From JAVBLK01 sp031553565 (GTDB lineage: Bacteria; Bacillota; Clostridia; Christensenellales; DUVY01), in assembly GCA_031553565.1 (NCBI GenBank), contig JAVBLK010000025.1, forward strand, positions 1 through 43,048: a stretch of DNA of 43,048 nt, given 5' to 3'. Numbering within the stretch: the first letter of the stretch is position 1; each line of letters begins with the position of its first letter. A program made the translations under genes and the position numbers. A model generated the notes under the pieces. It ran no database searches. It saw only the letters and a program-made list of their open reading frames with translations, and had not been told where the DNA came from. This document shows positions 14,467-22,667 of this stretch, in pieces.

Positions 14467-16398
14467 TTGAAACCCAAACTTAACAGGCCATATACCATAC
14501 GCGGTATACAGAAGAGGTTATTGACATTCGTAATGTTGATAACCTTTCTTTTTTTAGTGCTGATCGGCCGGCTTGCGGTCGTGCAGCTGATACAGGGACA
14601 GGAATTGCAGGCCAAAGCCATGGATCAGTGGATGCGCGACCTGCCGGTTAATCCCAAGAGGGGAAATATTACCGATACGACCGGAGTGCTGATCGCATCC
14701 GATTATACTACTTATTCCGTATACGTCAGGCCGCGCGCGGTGACGGACGCCGCGGCGGTTGCAAAAGCTTTGTCGGATACGCTGCCACTCGACTATCAAA
14801 AGCTTTACGATAAGATCGTAAAGGGCGGAGTGTCCGAGATCACTATATCAAAGCAGGTGGAGAAGGCCGATGCCGACAAGCTCAAGGCACTCGGCCTAAG
14901 CGGGATATACTTTTCCGAGGATGCAAAGCGGAATTATATTCACGGCGATTTTCTGACGCAGGTACTGGGCTATACAAACATAGACGGGCAGGGGCAGGAG
15001 GGCCTGGAAAAATACTATGACAAGTATCTGACGGGGGTAAAGGGCTATGCGCTGACCCAGACTGACATAAGGGGCGTCGAGCTGGACAGCAACGTCACAC
15101 AATATGTCCCCGCGATCCCCGGCTGCAACGTGCAGCTGACGATCGATTATTATATACAGAGCATCGCCGAGCGCGCGGCGGAAAAGGTAATGGAGGAATA
15201 TTCGGCGCTGAACGCCAGCGCGATCGTGCTGAACGCCAAGACCGGCGAAGTGCTGGCTATGACGACCAAGAACAGCTTCGATCTGAACGCGCCGCCGAGG
15301 GACGATATCGCTTCCTTGCTTAAGCTGTCCAAGAATACGATGGTGGTCGACGTGTACGAGCCGGGCTCTACTTTCAAAATATTTACAACGGCGGCGGCGG
15401 TCGAGGAGGGCAAGGTCAAGCTTTCCGATCACTTCTATTGCCCCGGCTACCGCATGGTCGACGGGCAGCGGATAAAGTGCTGGAGGACTATCGGACACAG
15501 CGACCAGGATTTCCAAAAGGGCGTAAACAACAGCTGCAACTGCGTATTCATGGATCTTGCGCAGCGGCTGGGCACGAACGCCTTTTACAAATACCTGAAT
15601 AAATTTGGTTTCGGGAAAACGACGGGCATCGACGCCTATTCGGAAAGCCGGGGGATCCTGTTGCCCGAAAAGACCGTCAAGAACGTGGACCTTGTGCGCA
15701 TCGGGTTCGGCCAGACGATCGCGGTAACGCCGCTCCAGATGGTTGCGGGCGTGGCGGCGGTCGTAAACGGCGGAAAGCTGTATCGCCCGCACCTTGTAAA
15801 GGAAATAACCGACTATAAGGGCGGCGTGGTCCAGATAGTGAATCCCACCGAAAAAAGCAGGGTGTTAAGCGCCGCTGCAAGCGAAACGATGAGAAACCTC
15901 CTTGAAACCGCCGTCCGCGAGGGCAGCGGCAAAAATTGTTATATCGCGGGCTACAAGATCGGCGGAAAAACGGGAACGGCGCAAAAATACATTGACGGCG
16001 CGATAGCGCGCGGTAAATATATATCCTCGTTCGTCGGCTTTGCGCCCGCTGACGACCCCGAATATGTGGTGCTTATGACGGTTGACGAGCCGCAGGGCGC
16101 ATATTACGGCAGTATGGTCGCCGCGCCGGCGGTTAAAGACATCTTCCAGGGAATTTTTAACTATAAGGACATCAAGCCTGTTATCAGCGACGCCGATAAA
16201 GCGTTAGGCGCGAAAACGGTGGAAATGCCGTATGTTGTCGGCATGAGCGTGGCCGAGGCGCGTATCGCGCTGGACGTCAAGGGGCTGCAGTACGAGATCG
16301 ACGGCGAGGAAGGCAGCATCACGCGCCAATATCCGCCCGCCGGCACGATGCTCGCGCCGAAATCGGTGGTGTTATTGGTGCGCGGAGACGGCGGTTGA
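14467..16398 (+). CDS. Division/sporulation penicillin-binding protein with PASTA domain (FtsI/SpoVD type)
   Basis: This is a class B transpeptidase that cross-links peptidoglycan at the septum or spore cortex. After an N-terminal membrane anchor (about 18-42) come the dimerisation domain and the transpeptidase domain with STFK (serine at about 301), SCN (about 356) and KTGTAQ. A single C-terminal PASTA domain (VEMPYVVGMSVAEARIAL) completes it, which resembles SpoVD more than a bare FtsI. The product is 643 residues. I chose the TTG at 14467, 10 nt after AGGAGG; the frame stays open to an earlier TTG at 14434. No second PBP is present in the cluster. Confidence 0.93.
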   Translation: MKPKLNRPYTIRGIQKRLLTFVMLITFLFLVLIGRLAVVQLIQGQELQAKAMDQWMRDLPVNPKRGNITDTTGVLIASDYTTYSVYVRPRAVTDAAAVAKALSDTLPLDYQKLYDKIVKGGVSEITISKQVEKADADKLKALGLSGIYFSEDAKRNYIHGDFLTQVLGYTNIDGQGQEGLEKYYDKYLTGVKGYALTQTDIRGVELDSNVTQYVPAIPGCNVQLTIDYYIQSIAERAAEKVMEEYSALNASAIVLNAKTGEVLAMTTKNSFDLNAPPRDDIASLLKLSKNTMVVDVYEPGSTFKIFTTAAAVEEGKVKLSDHFYCPGYRMVDGQRIKCWRTIGHSDQDFQKGVNNSCNCVFMDLAQRLGTNAFYKYLNKFGFGKTTGIDAYSESRGILLPEKTVKNVDLVRIGFGQTIAVTPLQMVAGVAAVVNGGKLYRPHLVKEITDYKGGVVQIVNPTEKSRVLSAAASETMRNLLETAVREGSGKNCYIAGYKIGGKTGTAQKYIDGAIARGKYISSFVGFAPADDPEYVVLMTVDEPQGAYYGSMVAAPAVKDIFQGIFNYKDIKPVISDADKALGAKTVEMPYVVGMSVAEARIALDVKGLQYEIDGEEGSITRQYPPAGTMLAPKSVVLLVRGDGG

Positions 16399-16545
16399 TG
16401 CGCCAAAATTTCAAAAAGCGGCGCAAAGAAAACGCTGAATAAATGCGAAATATGTCTAGTATTGCGAAGCCCTTGCAAACGCTTTCCTAAAGATGGAATA
16501 ATAGAATACTGACTGCGCTTAGGCCTTTATGTATCGGCGGCGCGG

Positions 16546-16707
16546 TATAGTAAACAAACTTTAAAACCGGCTCATCTTCGGCATCTATTTGGTATAAAAC
16601 GGTATAAACTGCTCGCCTTTATTCCTAATAAAGGCTCCGCTTTTATCCCGTTTTATCCTCAAATATCTGCTCGAACCTGAAACCGGTTTTAAAGTTGATT
16701 TACTATA
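16546..16707 (+). repeat. MITE-3, foldback element just upstream of murE
   Basis: This 162-bp element has 25-bp inverted ends matching at 23 positions: TATAGTAAACAAACTTTAAA and on to CCGG (16546-16570), against the complement at 16683-16707. Inner arms continue the pairing (GGTATAAAACGG with CCCGTTTTATCC) around a central palindrome CCTTTATT-CCT-AATAAAGG. No coding capacity is seen. It ends 21 bp before the murE ATG. The rest of the 329-bp PBP-murE spacer holds only a half-end resembling MITE-1 (GAAAACGCTGAATAAATG, 16429-16446). Confidence 0.8.
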
Positions 16708-16727
16708 AAATGCTTCAAGGAGAAGTT

Positions 16728-18191
16728 ATGGAACTTGCGGATATTCTTAAAGGGCTGGAATACTTTGAGGTCGAGGGAAAAAACGAGGAGATCAAGTCGC
16801 TTTCGTGCGATTCAAGAAAGGCCGGAAAGCAAAGCCTGTTTTTCTGTATACCCGGCCTGAAGTCCGACGGACATTCCTTTGCCGAAGCCGCGATAAGCAA
16901 GGGCGCGGCCGCGCTGGTGGTCGAAAGGTTTTTGCCTCTCGAGCCGAAAGTGACTCAAGTGCGTGTCAAGGACGCGCGGCACGCTATGGCAGTTATGGCG
17001 GCAAACTTTTGCGGGAATCCGGCGCGGAAAATGCGCCTTATCGGCGTTACTGGCACCAACGGCAAGACGACTACGACCTATATCATCCGCGAGATATTGA
17101 AAACAGCGGGGATAAAAACCGGGCTTATCGGCACCACCTGCAATATGATAGGGGACAAAAAACTGCCGGCGGCGCTGACTACGCCCGACCCTATCGAGCT
17201 GCACAAGCTTTTTTCGGACATGCTGGATGACGGCGTCGAAACCGTGATAATGGAGGTATCGGCGCACGCGATCGACCTTAGGAAGCTGGACGGCGTGACC
17301 GCCGACATAGCGGTATTTACCAACCTTTCGCAGGATCACCTTGATTATTTCGGCGACATGGAAAAATACAGCGCGGCAAAGCAGGCGTATTTTAACCCGT
17401 ATTACTGCAAGTCCGCCGTAATAAACATCGACGACTTTTTCGGCCGTAAAATCGCGGCCGGCTGCCGCGTGCCGCTTATAACGTTCGGTGTGGATAACCC
17501 CGCCGACGTATTCGCCGTAAATTACGAGGCTACCGACAGGGGGATCAAATACATCATAAATCTTTTCGACGATGTGTACGACATTAAATTCAGCCTTTCC
17601 GGGCGGTATAATATGTATAATACGCTGTGCGCCGCCGCCGTCTGCCATACGCTGGGAGTAGGGATAAAGGATATCGCGCGCGGTATCCAAAAGGTTGCAT
17701 ATGTCCCCGGACGCTACAACATACTGGATACGCGTCCCTATACGGTCATAGTCGATTACGCGCACACGCCCGACGGCATAGTGAATATAGCCGCGACCGC
17801 GCGCGAATTCTGCAAGGGACGGCTGATAATAATCTTCGGCTGCGGCGGCAACCGCGACAAGGCGAAGCGGCCGCTGATGGGCGCGGCGGCAGGGAAATGC
17901 GCCGACTTCTGCATCCTTACAAGCGACAACCCGAGGTTCGAGGATCCGTTCGAAATTATGCGGCAGGCCGAAAAAGGCCTGATGGAGAGCCTCTGCCGGT
18001 ATGTCTGCATTGAAAACCGCGCCGAGGCGATCGCGCACGCGGTCAAATATGCGCGCAAAAACGACGTGATCCTGATCCTTGGAAAGGGTGACGAAAGCTA
18101 TCAGGAAATCATGGGGATAAGGCATCCGTTCAGCGACGCGGAGACGGTTTACCAGGTTACCGGGAAAACGGGAAAGGCGGAAGCAAAATGA
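16728..18191 (+). CDS. murE: UDP-MurNAc-tripeptide synthetase MurE, meso-DAP type
   Basis: MurE adds the third residue of the peptidoglycan stem peptide. The ATP-binding loop GVTGTNGKTTTTYI lies near residue 105. The DNPR motif in TSDNPRFEDP is the signature for meso-diaminopimelate rather than lysine. The product is 487 residues, starting at an ATG 5 nt after AAGGAG; an open frame extends 11 codons upstream into a MITE and was not used. It overlaps mraY by 4 nt. The usual partner murF does not follow, so MurF must be encoded elsewhere. Confidence 0.96.
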   Translation: MELADILKGLEYFEVEGKNEEIKSLSCDSRKAGKQSLFFCIPGLKSDGHSFAEAAISKGAAALVVERFLPLEPKVTQVRVKDARHAMAVMAANFCGNPARKMRLIGVTGTNGKTTTTYIIREILKTAGIKTGLIGTTCNMIGDKKLPAALTTPDPIELHKLFSDMLDDGVETVIMEVSAHAIDLRKLDGVTADIAVFTNLSQDHLDYFGDMEKYSAAKQAYFNPYYCKSAVINIDDFFGRKIAAGCRVPLITFGVDNPADVFAVNYEATDRGIKYIINLFDDVYDIKFSLSGRYNMYNTLCAAAVCHTLGVGIKDIARGIQKVAYVPGRYNILDTRPYTVIVDYAHTPDGIVNIAATAREFCKGRLIIIFGCGGNRDKAKRPLMGAAAGKCADFCILTSDNPRFEDPFEIMRQAEKGLMESLCRYVCIENRAEAIAHAVKYARKNDVILILGKGDESYQEIMGIRHPFSDAETVYQVTGKTGKAEAK

Positions 18192-19201
18192 TTTTCGCCA
18201 TCATCGGCGCGCTTGTAAGCTTTGCAATTACCGTCCTCTTGTGCCCGCTCGTGATCCGTCTGGTAAAGCGGCTGAAGGGTGAACAGGTCATCCTGCATTA
18301 TGTAGAGAGCCATAAGGCCAAGAGCGGCACGCCGACAATGGGCGGCCTTGCGTTTATTATCGGCATATGCGCGGCAGGGCTGACGCTGTTTCGGGGGGAA
18401 AGGCAGATGGCGCTGGTCGCCGCGGCGGTGACGGCGGGCTATGGGCTGATAGGCTTTTTAGACGATTTTATTAAGGTCAAGCTGAAGCGGAATATGGGCC
18501 TTAAGGCGTGGCAGAAGGCCGCGTCGCAGATACTGATAGCCGTTATGATCGCGGTATTTGTCTATTTGAATCCGAATATAGGCACGAACGTCAGTATCCC
18601 TTTTACGCACATATCCGCTGATTTCGGCTGGCTGATAATCCCGTTCGTTATTTTTATTTTTCTTGCCTGCACCAACAGTGTCAACCTGACCGACGGCCTG
18701 GACGGCCTGGCGTCCTCGGTCACGGCGGTCTATATGTTTGCGTTCGGCGCGATCCTTGCGATCGTGATTTCCGATATGGAAAGGTCGGGCGCAGGCGCGG
18801 ACATCCTCTCCGAGTACGGCAACCTGCTCATTTTCTCAGGCTGCGTATTCGGCGGCGTCACAGGCTTTCTGGGCTTCAATACGCACCCGGCAAAGATCTT
18901 TATGGGCGACGCGGGGTCGCTGGCCCTGGGCGGCGCGGCGGCGTGCCTGGCCATATTCAGCCGGCTTTCACTGCTGCTGCCGATTATAGGGATAATGTAC
19001 GCGGTGTCCGCGCTGTCGGTCATAATACAGGTATTGTATTTCAAGGCGACGAAGGGCAAGCGGGTCTTTTTAATGGCGCCCCTGCATCACCATTTCGAGA
19101 AAAAGGGCGTGTTCGAGGGGAAGATTGTGACGGTGTACTCTATCGTCACCTTGCTTGCCGGCATTATTTCAGCCGGCATATACCTGTTCGTTTTTTCATG
19201 A
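18188..19201 (+). CDS. mraY: Phospho-MurNAc-pentapeptide translocase MraY
   Basis: MraY is the multi-pass membrane enzyme that makes lipid I from UDP-MurNAc-pentapeptide and undecaprenyl phosphate. The 337-residue product shows HKAKSGTPTMGGLAF, the aspartate pair in FLDDFIKVK, NSVNLTDGLDGLASS and MGDAGSLALGG, and a late LMAPLHHHFEKKG loop. About ten hydrophobic segments are visible. Its ATG overlaps the murE stop (ATGA), indicating coupled translation. Confidence 0.97.
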   Translation: MIFAIIGALVSFAITVLLCPLVIRLVKRLKGEQVILHYVESHKAKSGTPTMGGLAFIIGICAAGLTLFRGERQMALVAAAVTAGYGLIGFLDDFIKVKLKRNMGLKAWQKAASQILIAVMIAVFVYLNPNIGTNVSIPFTHISADFGWLIIPFVIFIFLACTNSVNLTDGLDGLASSVTAVYMFAFGAILAIVISDMERSGAGADILSEYGNLLIFSGCVFGGVTGFLGFNTHPAKIFMGDAGSLALGGAAACLAIFSRLSLLLPIIGIMYAVSALSVIIQVLYFKATKGKRVFLMAPLHHHFEKKGVFEGKIVTVYSIVTLLAGIISAGIYLFVFS

Positions 19202-19319
19202 GCATTGGATCATTTGTCTTTTTAGGTGCGGCGGCTATTTTGTCCTGAAGATCTGCAGTTCCGCAGTCAACAACGGGAAGCCTTTAGCATATATATTCTC
19301 TATGATAATAAGCGACACT

Positions 19320-20603
19320 ATGGCATCGGTAAATACCCTGCTTATTTTGGGGCAGGGCGAAAGCGGCTTGGCCGCGGCGGCGCTTGCGCGCGAAATGGGG
19401 ATAAAGCACGTTATATTCGACCTGTCCGAAAGCTCCGTCGATAATATCAACCTTGCTGTCATCAGCCCAGGCATATCGGTCTACAGCGAGATCGCGCTGA
19501 AATTAAAACGGCGCAACGTGCCGGTGATATCCGAGCTGGAGTTCGCGTATTCGGCGCTCTCTGCGCCTGTGATCGCAGTAACCGGCACCAACGGCAAAAG
19601 CACCGTCGTATCGCTTATAGGCGCGATATTGCATGGAGCGGGCCGCAGCGCGTATGTTTTGGGGAACATAGGGGTCGCGCTGTCGCGAAAGGCCGCGGTT
19701 CTGACGGATACCGACACGGCGGTGGTGGAGGTCAGCTCGTTCCAGTTAGAGGCGGTCAAAGAGTTTAAACCGCAAATAGCCGTACTTCTGAATATATCTC
19801 CCGACCACCTTGACCGTCACCGCACAATGGAGGAATACGCCGCAGTAAAATTCAGGCTTTTCAATAATCAAGGGGCGGGGGATCATGCCGTCCTGAACGC
19901 CGACGACGAAATCATTGCGGGGTACGGCTTTCCGTTCGAATCGCAAAAGTATTACATAAGCGCGCGAAAACGGGTCAAGGGCTGCTATGCCGCCGCTGGA
20001 AAGATATATTTCTGCAGCAATATCGACAGCATTAAGGATAGGTACATATGCGATATATCCGATATCAAGCTGATGGGCGAGCACAACCTGTATAACGCGC
20101 TGGCGGGGATAACGGCGTGCCTATTGTACGGTATCAAAAAAGAGGATATAGTAAAAACGCTGAAAGAGTTTGCCGGCATACGGCACCGCATAGAGTTTGT
20201 GCGCGAATACCGCGGTATAAAATTCTATAACGACAGCAAGGGCACGAACATCGACAGCACTTTAAAGGCCGCGCAGGCAATGAAGGGCGATACTACTCTG
20301 ATCCTGGGCGGCAGCGACAAGGGCTATGAATATGACGATCTTTTTAAAAGACTGCCGTACAGCGTAAAACGCGCCGTTGTGATCGGGCAGACAAAACGGA
20401 AGGTTGTCAATGCCGCCGCGCGCTGCGGCTTTGAAAATATTACAGAATGCGGCACGTTCAAGGAAGCGGTGTATGCGGCCGCTGAAAAAACAAAGCCCGG
20501 CGGGAACGTCCTCTTAAGCCCGGCCTGCGCCAGCTTCGATATGTTCATAAATTTCGAGCAGCGCGGCGATACCTTTGTAGAGATAGTAAGGGAGTTGAAA
20601 TAG
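19320..20603 (+). CDS. murD: UDP-MurNAc-L-alanine--D-glutamate ligase MurD
   Basis: MurD adds D-glutamate to UDP-MurNAc-L-alanine. LILGQGESGLAAAALA is the N-terminal nucleotide-sugar-binding loop, VTGTNGKSTVVSLIGAIL the ATP loop, and FYNDSKGTNIDST the conserved C-terminal domain segment. The frame is open far upstream into mraY, but the MurD homology starts at MASVNTLLILG, so I chose 19320 (427 residues). An ATG at 19302 is also possible, and neither has a clear ribosome-binding site. The first domain is somewhat short for MurD. A GC-rich palindrome follows the stop immediately, and no ftsW or murG comes after. Confidence 0.92.
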   Translation: MASVNTLLILGQGESGLAAAALAREMGIKHVIFDLSESSVDNINLAVISPGISVYSEIALKLKRRNVPVISELEFAYSALSAPVIAVTGTNGKSTVVSLIGAILHGAGRSAYVLGNIGVALSRKAAVLTDTDTAVVEVSSFQLEAVKEFKPQIAVLLNISPDHLDRHRTMEEYAAVKFRLFNNQGAGDHAVLNADDEIIAGYGFPFESQKYYISARKRVKGCYAAAGKIYFCSNIDSIKDRYICDISDIKLMGEHNLYNALAGITACLLYGIKKEDIVKTLKEFAGIRHRIEFVREYRGIKFYNDSKGTNIDSTLKAAQAMKGDTTLILGGSDKGYEYDDLFKRLPYSVKRAVVIGQTKRKVVNAAARCGFENITECGTFKEAVYAAAEKTKPGGNVLLSPACASFDMFINFEQRGDTFVEIVRELK

Positions 20604-20830
20604 TCAAGGGGGGCTATGCAGCCGCCCCTTCGGGGCGTCCGCTACGCCCCCCTTGAGGAACCCCCGGGCGGCCGAAGAAAAATCGGAGATTTTTCTTGCC
20701 GCATTAAAGACGGCTTTCCGAAAAGCGCGGTTTCCGGAAAGCCGGCGCGGACAGCCGCGCATCTGATCCATTTATGTGGCTATGCGGCCGCCCGTTCGGG
20801 GCGTCCGCTACATCTTCGGGACAGCGAAAA
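20604..20830. repeat. Cluster of GC-rich palindromic repeats after murD
   Basis: The spacer is almost entirely palindromes. 20604-20656 folds as a long imperfect hairpin with outer arms TCAAGGGGGGC and GCCCCCCTTGA and a TTCG loop flanked by GCCCC/GGGGC. GAAAAATC-GGA-GATTTTTC and GGCTTTCC/GGAAAGCC hairpins follow. A second copy of a 34-nt core (20612-20645) lies at 20778-20811 with two differences. The right arm, inverted, reappears between atpD and atpC at 33166-33194. No coding potential is apparent. Confidence 0.65.
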
Positions 20831-20843
20831 GCAGCCGTATTAC

Positions 20844-21476
20844 TTAGTAAATCGAAAACTTTGAAAACTTGAAACTAACCGGCTCGCCTTCGGTTACCTT
20901 TGACATGTGGCTTGCCGAAAAAACCCACTTGCCGCCCGGCGCAAGTCCGGAAACAATGTCCAGCGCCTCGCCCAGATTTTTGCCGGACGAATTGTAAATT
21001 ATATAATACACCGAAACCGAAATTGTTTTGGAAGAAATGTTTTTCAGTTCGCCCGTGACCTTGGTAGAATAATAGGTGGAAAGGACGGAAGTCGAAAGCT
21101 TGGGCTCATCCGTGATCTCAACATACGAAGAAACCGGTTGCCCGCTGTTGTCCGGGGAAAAGTCAAAGTCCGAAGAATAGTCAGCCGCCGCCTTTACAAT
21201 AAAAATACCGCCGACGATAACGCCGATGAAAAATAATGCGGCTATAATAATTATAACGTATTTATATTTTGAAAAGCCTTTCGCAAAGCCTTTTGCCGCG
21301 CCGGAGACCGCATCCGCCGCGCCCTTTGCCGCGCCCGCGATAGAGGATGCGAGTCCGTCGGCGTTTATGTTGATATTGATGCCTTTACCGGCAGGCTTTA
21401 CCGGCGCATCTTTTTTGTAACCGCAATATTCGCAGTTGTTTTTTTCCAAGTTAGCGCCGCAATTAGGACATTTCAT
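20844..21476 (-). CDS. Zinc-ribbon membrane protein with FxLYD-like domain
   Basis: The 210-residue protein starts with a complete zinc ribbon (CPNC at 3-6, CEYC at 15-18). A Gly/Ala-rich segment follows, then one membrane helix (about 73-97, YVIIIIAALFFIGVIVGGIFIV). The outer domain (about 120-205) reads KVTGELKNISSKTISVSVYY and GLAPGGKWVF, which resembles the FxLYD fold. The cytoplasmic ribbon and external domain suggest an envelope-related role, but none is known. The gene has a consensus promoter ending 6 nt before the ATG and no Shine-Dalgarno sequence. Confidence 0.7.
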   Translation of the reverse strand: MKCPNCGANLEKNNCEYCGYKKDAPVKPAGKGINININADGLASSIAGAAKGAADAVSGAAKGFAKGFSKYKYVIIIIAALFFIGVIVGGIFIVKAAADYSSDFDFSPDNSGQPVSSYVEITDEPKLSTSVLSTYYSTKVTGELKNISSKTISVSVYYIIYNSSGKNLGEALDIVSGLAPGGKWVFSASHMSKVTEGEPVSFKFSKFSIY

Positions 21477-21482
21477 ACTTAT

Positions 21483-21511
21483 ATTTTATATGTATGCAAC
21501 CGCTCTGTCAA
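21483..21511 (-). promoter_or_regulatory. Promoter of the zinc-ribbon/FxLYD gene, leaderless layout
   Basis: On the minus strand a perfect -35 TTGACA (21511-21506), a 17-bp spacer and a -10 TAAAAT (21488-21483) are followed after 6 nt by the ATG at 21476. This is the cleanest case of the leaderless arrangement in the window. Confidence 0.75.
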
Positions 21512-21560
21512 TTAAGTTTTGCACTTTTGGGAATTAATCTCATACGCTCTTTGAATTAGA

Positions 21561-21611
21561 ATACGCAAGAGTCCGGTCAAAAGAAACCGGCGTAGGGGAA
21601 AAGAAAATAGG
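21561..21611 (+). repeat. GTCAAAAGAAA repeat, copy 1
   Basis: The segment contains CCGGTCAAAAGAAACCGG followed by GGGGAAAAGAAAA. Similar text occurs at 33697-33738 and 39350-39400. From memory, comparable GTCAAAAGAAA...GGGGAAAAGAAA strings are dispersed in many bacterial genomes; their origin is unclear. Confidence 0.45.
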
Positions 21612-21648
21612 TGCGGAAACGAATGGCGAACGTCTTTACGGCATTTTT

Positions 21649-22419
21649 TTATATCCTGGTCTTCATTTGCTTTAACGCGTTTTTTTCCAGGCGGCTTACC
21701 TGCGCCTGTGATATGCCGACCTCGTCCGATATTTCCATCTGGGTGCGGCCGTCAAAATATCTTAAGTATAGTATCTGCTGTTCCCTTTCAGACAGCTCGT
21801 CTATCGCCGTTCTTAGACAGACCTCCTCCGTCCAATTTTCCTCTGTGTTCTTTACGTCGCCTATCTGATCCATCAGCATGATGGTGTCGCCGCCGTCGTG
21901 ATAGACCGGGTCGAACAAAGAGACTGTGTCGGATATCGCGTCCAGGGCGTACACGACCTCTTTAAGCGGCATTTCCATTTCCCTGGCTATGTTTTCGACC
22001 GTGGCCTCGACCTCGTTTTTAAGCTCGATACGCTCGCGCGCCTGCAGCGCCTGATATGCGGTATCGCGCAGCGAACGGCTGACGCGGATGCTGTTGTTAT
22101 CGCGTAAAAACCGCCGGATCTCGCCGATTATCATAGGTACCGCGTAGGTGGAAAAGCGGACGTTCAGCGAGCAGTTGAAATTATCGATCGCCTTCATAAG
22201 CCCTATGCAGCCCACCTGAAAAATATCGTCTACGTTTTCGCGCCGTCCCATAAACCGCTGGACGACCGACAGGACCAGGCGCATATTGCTTATGACAAAT
22301 TCCTCGCGCGCGGCCTCGTCGCCCTGTTTTACCCTTTGCATCAGCTCGGTAAGCTGCTTATTCGTAAGCTTTGGCAGGGTCGATGTGTTTACGCCGCAGA
22401 TCTCAACTTTATTTTTCAT
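21649..22419 (-). CDS. sigG: Sporulation sigma factor sigma-G
   Basis: Sigma-G directs late transcription in the forespore. The N-terminus MKNKVEICGVNTSTLPKL is the diagnostic sigma-G start, and region 2 follows with NMRLVLSVVQRFMGRRENVDDIFQVG and RFSTYAVPMIIGEIRRFLRD. Region 4 is ISQAQVSRLEKNAL near the C-terminus. The product is 256 residues. The frame extends 19 codons upstream, but the homology and a GGAGG 12 nt before the ATG favour 22419. In Bacillus and many Clostridia sigG lies directly after sigE; here it is about 15 kb away on the other strand. Its leader can fold over the ribosome-binding site. Confidence 0.95.
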   Translation of the reverse strand: MKNKVEICGVNTSTLPKLTNKQLTELMQRVKQGDEAAREEFVISNMRLVLSVVQRFMGRRENVDDIFQVGCIGLMKAIDNFNCSLNVRFSTYAVPMIIGEIRRFLRDNNSIRVSRSLRDTAYQALQARERIELKNEVEATVENIAREMEMPLKEVVYALDAISDTVSLFDPVYHDGGDTIMLMDQIGDVKNTEENWTEEVCLRTAIDELSEREQQILYLRYFDGRTQMEISDEVGISQAQVSRLEKNALKQMKTRI

Positions 22420-22427
22420 AAGTACAA

Positions 22428-22531
22428 ATAACCTCCGGTGTGACTTCGTCATTTCAGTAAGCCGCTGCGCTGACAACTGACCGCGCCGCTTTGCATAAAA
22501 AAGCGGTCTGTCAGGTTGCGCCGAAGGTTAT
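22428..22531 (-). promoter_or_regulatory. sigG leader hairpin able to mask the ribosome-binding site
   Basis: In the sigG transcript, ATAACCTTCGG (22531-22521) can pair with CCGGAGGTTAT (22438-22428), matching at 10 of 11 positions. The latter contains the GGAGG site. Between them lie GCGC/TGACA/GACC pairings and a perfect CCGCTTT/AAAGCGG hairpin (22506-22500 with 22492-22486). The whole 104-nt leader can thus form one long rod that hides the site. Confidence 0.6.
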
Positions 22532-22667
22532 TTTCTGCATAAGCAGGTATTAATATTCCGTGAAAATATGTAAAAGAAAGAGAAGAATTATCAACAAAAC
22601 AAAAAAAGATAAAAGGGCGGGACAAATTATTTACGGTTCCGGTCAGATATCGCCGGGGCGGAAGGGA

